A stretch of 5,286 nt of DNA from Gallicola sp. GTDB lineage: Bacteria > Bacillota > Clostridia > Tissierellales > Peptoniphilaceae. Below the pieces are notes generated by a model that ran no database searches, had not been told where the DNA came from, and worked only from the letters and a program-made list of their open reading frames with translations. The position numbers and the translations under genes were made by a program. Where the stretch lies: NCBI GenBank assembly GCA_012798975.1, contig JAAZME010000319.1, positions 1-5,286 on the forward strand, read 5' to 3'. This document shows positions 4,365 through 5,286 of the stretch, one piece after another; within the stretch, counting starts at the first letter, position 1; the number at the start of each line of letters is the position of its first letter.

Positions 4365-5286
4365 TTAATCTCTATCCTTCTGATAGACGGGGTAGTATCT
4401 TCTTGTAGCGATTCTTCGTCTCATATAGTTTAGAAATCTTTTTAAGGACTTATCTTTTTCATACCATTGAGTGAATTTATATTTCTTTTCTTTAATATAC
4501 TTCTGCGCTTCTTTTTTGCCTTTCGGGTTTACATATTTTAATAGAACCGAAGGGTCTACATACAGCCATAAATAGGGATTGGCAAAATATACTGTTTCCT
4601 TATCTTCTCTATAAATAAGATCATCCACAAGATAGGTAACGAAATTGCAGCCGGCTGCTGTCATATAAAAACTCGAGCGTCCTTGGCGGATATTTATTTC
4701 GAATACTTTGTGTTTCCCGTCTCTTTTATCGTATTTTAAATCGAAATTCGCAAAACCTGTATAACCAAGATCCAATAAAAACTTCTCGTATTGTGCGTAG
4801 ATCTCCGGTGCATCCTGAGTTAAGAGAGCATTATAATTGCCTATGCTTTCTGGAAGACATTCGTCTAAAAGGCAGCGTGCAAAACACATCATCTTCACTC
4901 GGCCTTTTCGGTCTACATACGCATTTAAAACGCCCATTGTAGAGGAATCTCCCGGTATAAAGTCCTGTACAATTAACTCGCCCGTATAACCGGCATTGTA
5001 TATATCATCGATGATTTTTTTAAGCTCTTCCATAGAATCTGCTTTGTAAGCCTTTTTTTTGCCTTCAAATTTTAGATGAAGAAATTCTATACTATCGTTC
5101 GGTTTCACCGCACAAGGGAAACCGAATGGAAGTTCGATCTCCCTGCGGTTCTCTTTTGTAATGACGTAGGTTGCAGGATAATCCAAACCATATTTTTCAC
5201 AGATTTCATAAAAATCCTTCTTATTTTCCAGCTTATCTTTTAATTCCAAGGACACATAGTTGAATTCATAATACTCTTCTAAAAGA
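4365..5286 (-). CDS. ATP-grasp domain protein, carboxylate-amine ligase type, 5'-truncated by the window edge
   Basis: ATP-grasp enzymes activate a carboxylate with ATP and join it to an amine or thiol; the substrate here is unknown. A GTG at 5255 could be taken as the start, but the frame continues without a stop to the edge (LLEEYYEFNYV precedes it). The ATP-grasp region seems to begin after a missing N-terminal domain, so the true start is probably upstream and the full protein perhaps near 400 residues. Counting from that GTG: an ATP-binding Lys in FPCAVKPND (K51), the hinge VQDFIPGD (96-103), the substrate-side region FANFDLKYD (168-176) and the metal-binding EINIRQGRSS (186-195) with E186 and N188. 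The tail is strongly basic (RRRIATRRYYPVYQKDRD). I see no signal peptide or membrane segment. D-aspartate ligase-like peptidoglycan enzymes and other peptide ligases share this architecture; the choice cannot be made here. The stop at 4367-4365 is followed by the structured region and terminator. Confidence 0.88.
   Translation of the reverse strand, partial: LLEEYYEFNYVSLELKDKLENKKDFYEICEKYGLDYPATYVITKENRREIELPFGFPCAVKPNDSIEFLHLKFEGKKKAYKADSMEELKKIIDDIYNAGYTGELIVQDFIPGDSSTMGVLNAYVDRKGRVKMMCFARCLLDECLPESIGNYNALLTQDAPEIYAQYEKFLLDLGYTGFANFDLKYDKRDGKHKVFEINIRQGRSSFYMTAAGCNFVTYLVDDLIYREDKETVYFANPYLWLYVDPSVLLKYVNPKGKKEAQKYIKEKKYKFTQWYEKDKSLKRFLNYMRRRIATRRYYPVYQKDRD

Noticed and set aside
4283..4408. 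41-codon plus-strand reading frame starting ATGCCGCTT, overlapping the ATP-grasp 3' end
   Set aside because: No Shine-Dalgarno, overlaps a real gene on the other strand and the structured repeats, and the peptide shows no recognisable motif.

Overview
The window suggests a low-GC Gram-positive bacterium of the Bacillota, most likely a clostridial lineage. The grounds are AT-rich codon use, strong AGGAGG-type Shine-Dalgarno sequences, consensus SigA-type promoters and the conserved gene order ylxM-ffh-rpsP-khpA-rimM-trmD-rplS, all on the minus strand. The species cannot be named from the sequence alone.

Right-hand part (about 4365-5286): the 3' portion of an ATP-grasp carboxylate-amine ligase-type gene, cut by the window edge. 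Its frame stays open to the edge, so the real start lies outside.

Middle gap (3854-4364, 511 bp without a credible gene): the half next to the ATP-grasp gene is rich in inverted and direct repeats and ends in a strong minus-strand intrinsic terminator (4032-4071). It looks like a long structured 3' UTR, a processed or independent small RNA, or the remains of a small repeat element. I cannot assign it to a known class. After the terminator comes an AT-rich stretch with one near-consensus promoter (TTGACA-17-TACAAT) and a weaker tandem one upstream. These drive the operon to the left.

Left-hand part (1-3853): a compact operon for co-translational protein targeting and ribosome maturation. YlxM (helix-turn-helix partner of SRP) and Ffh (SRP GTPase) overlap by 11 nt. 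They are followed by S16 (with an unusual acidic tail), the small KH RNA-binding protein KhpA, the 30S maturation factor RimM and the tRNA m1G37 methyltransferase TrmD (RimM/TrmD overlap by 4 nt), then L19 (truncated by the window edge). rplS has its own near-perfect promoter (TTGAAA-17-TATAAT with an extended -10) at the end of trmD, and a short leader that matches the L19 leader RNA pattern. L19 can therefore be transcribed and controlled separately from the rest of the operon.

Most of the window is ordinary core genome. The parts worth a second look are the structured 4072-4345 region, the perfect palindrome sitting on the rplS -10 box, the S16 acidic extension and the ATP-grasp gene standing where ftsY is often found in Bacillota.
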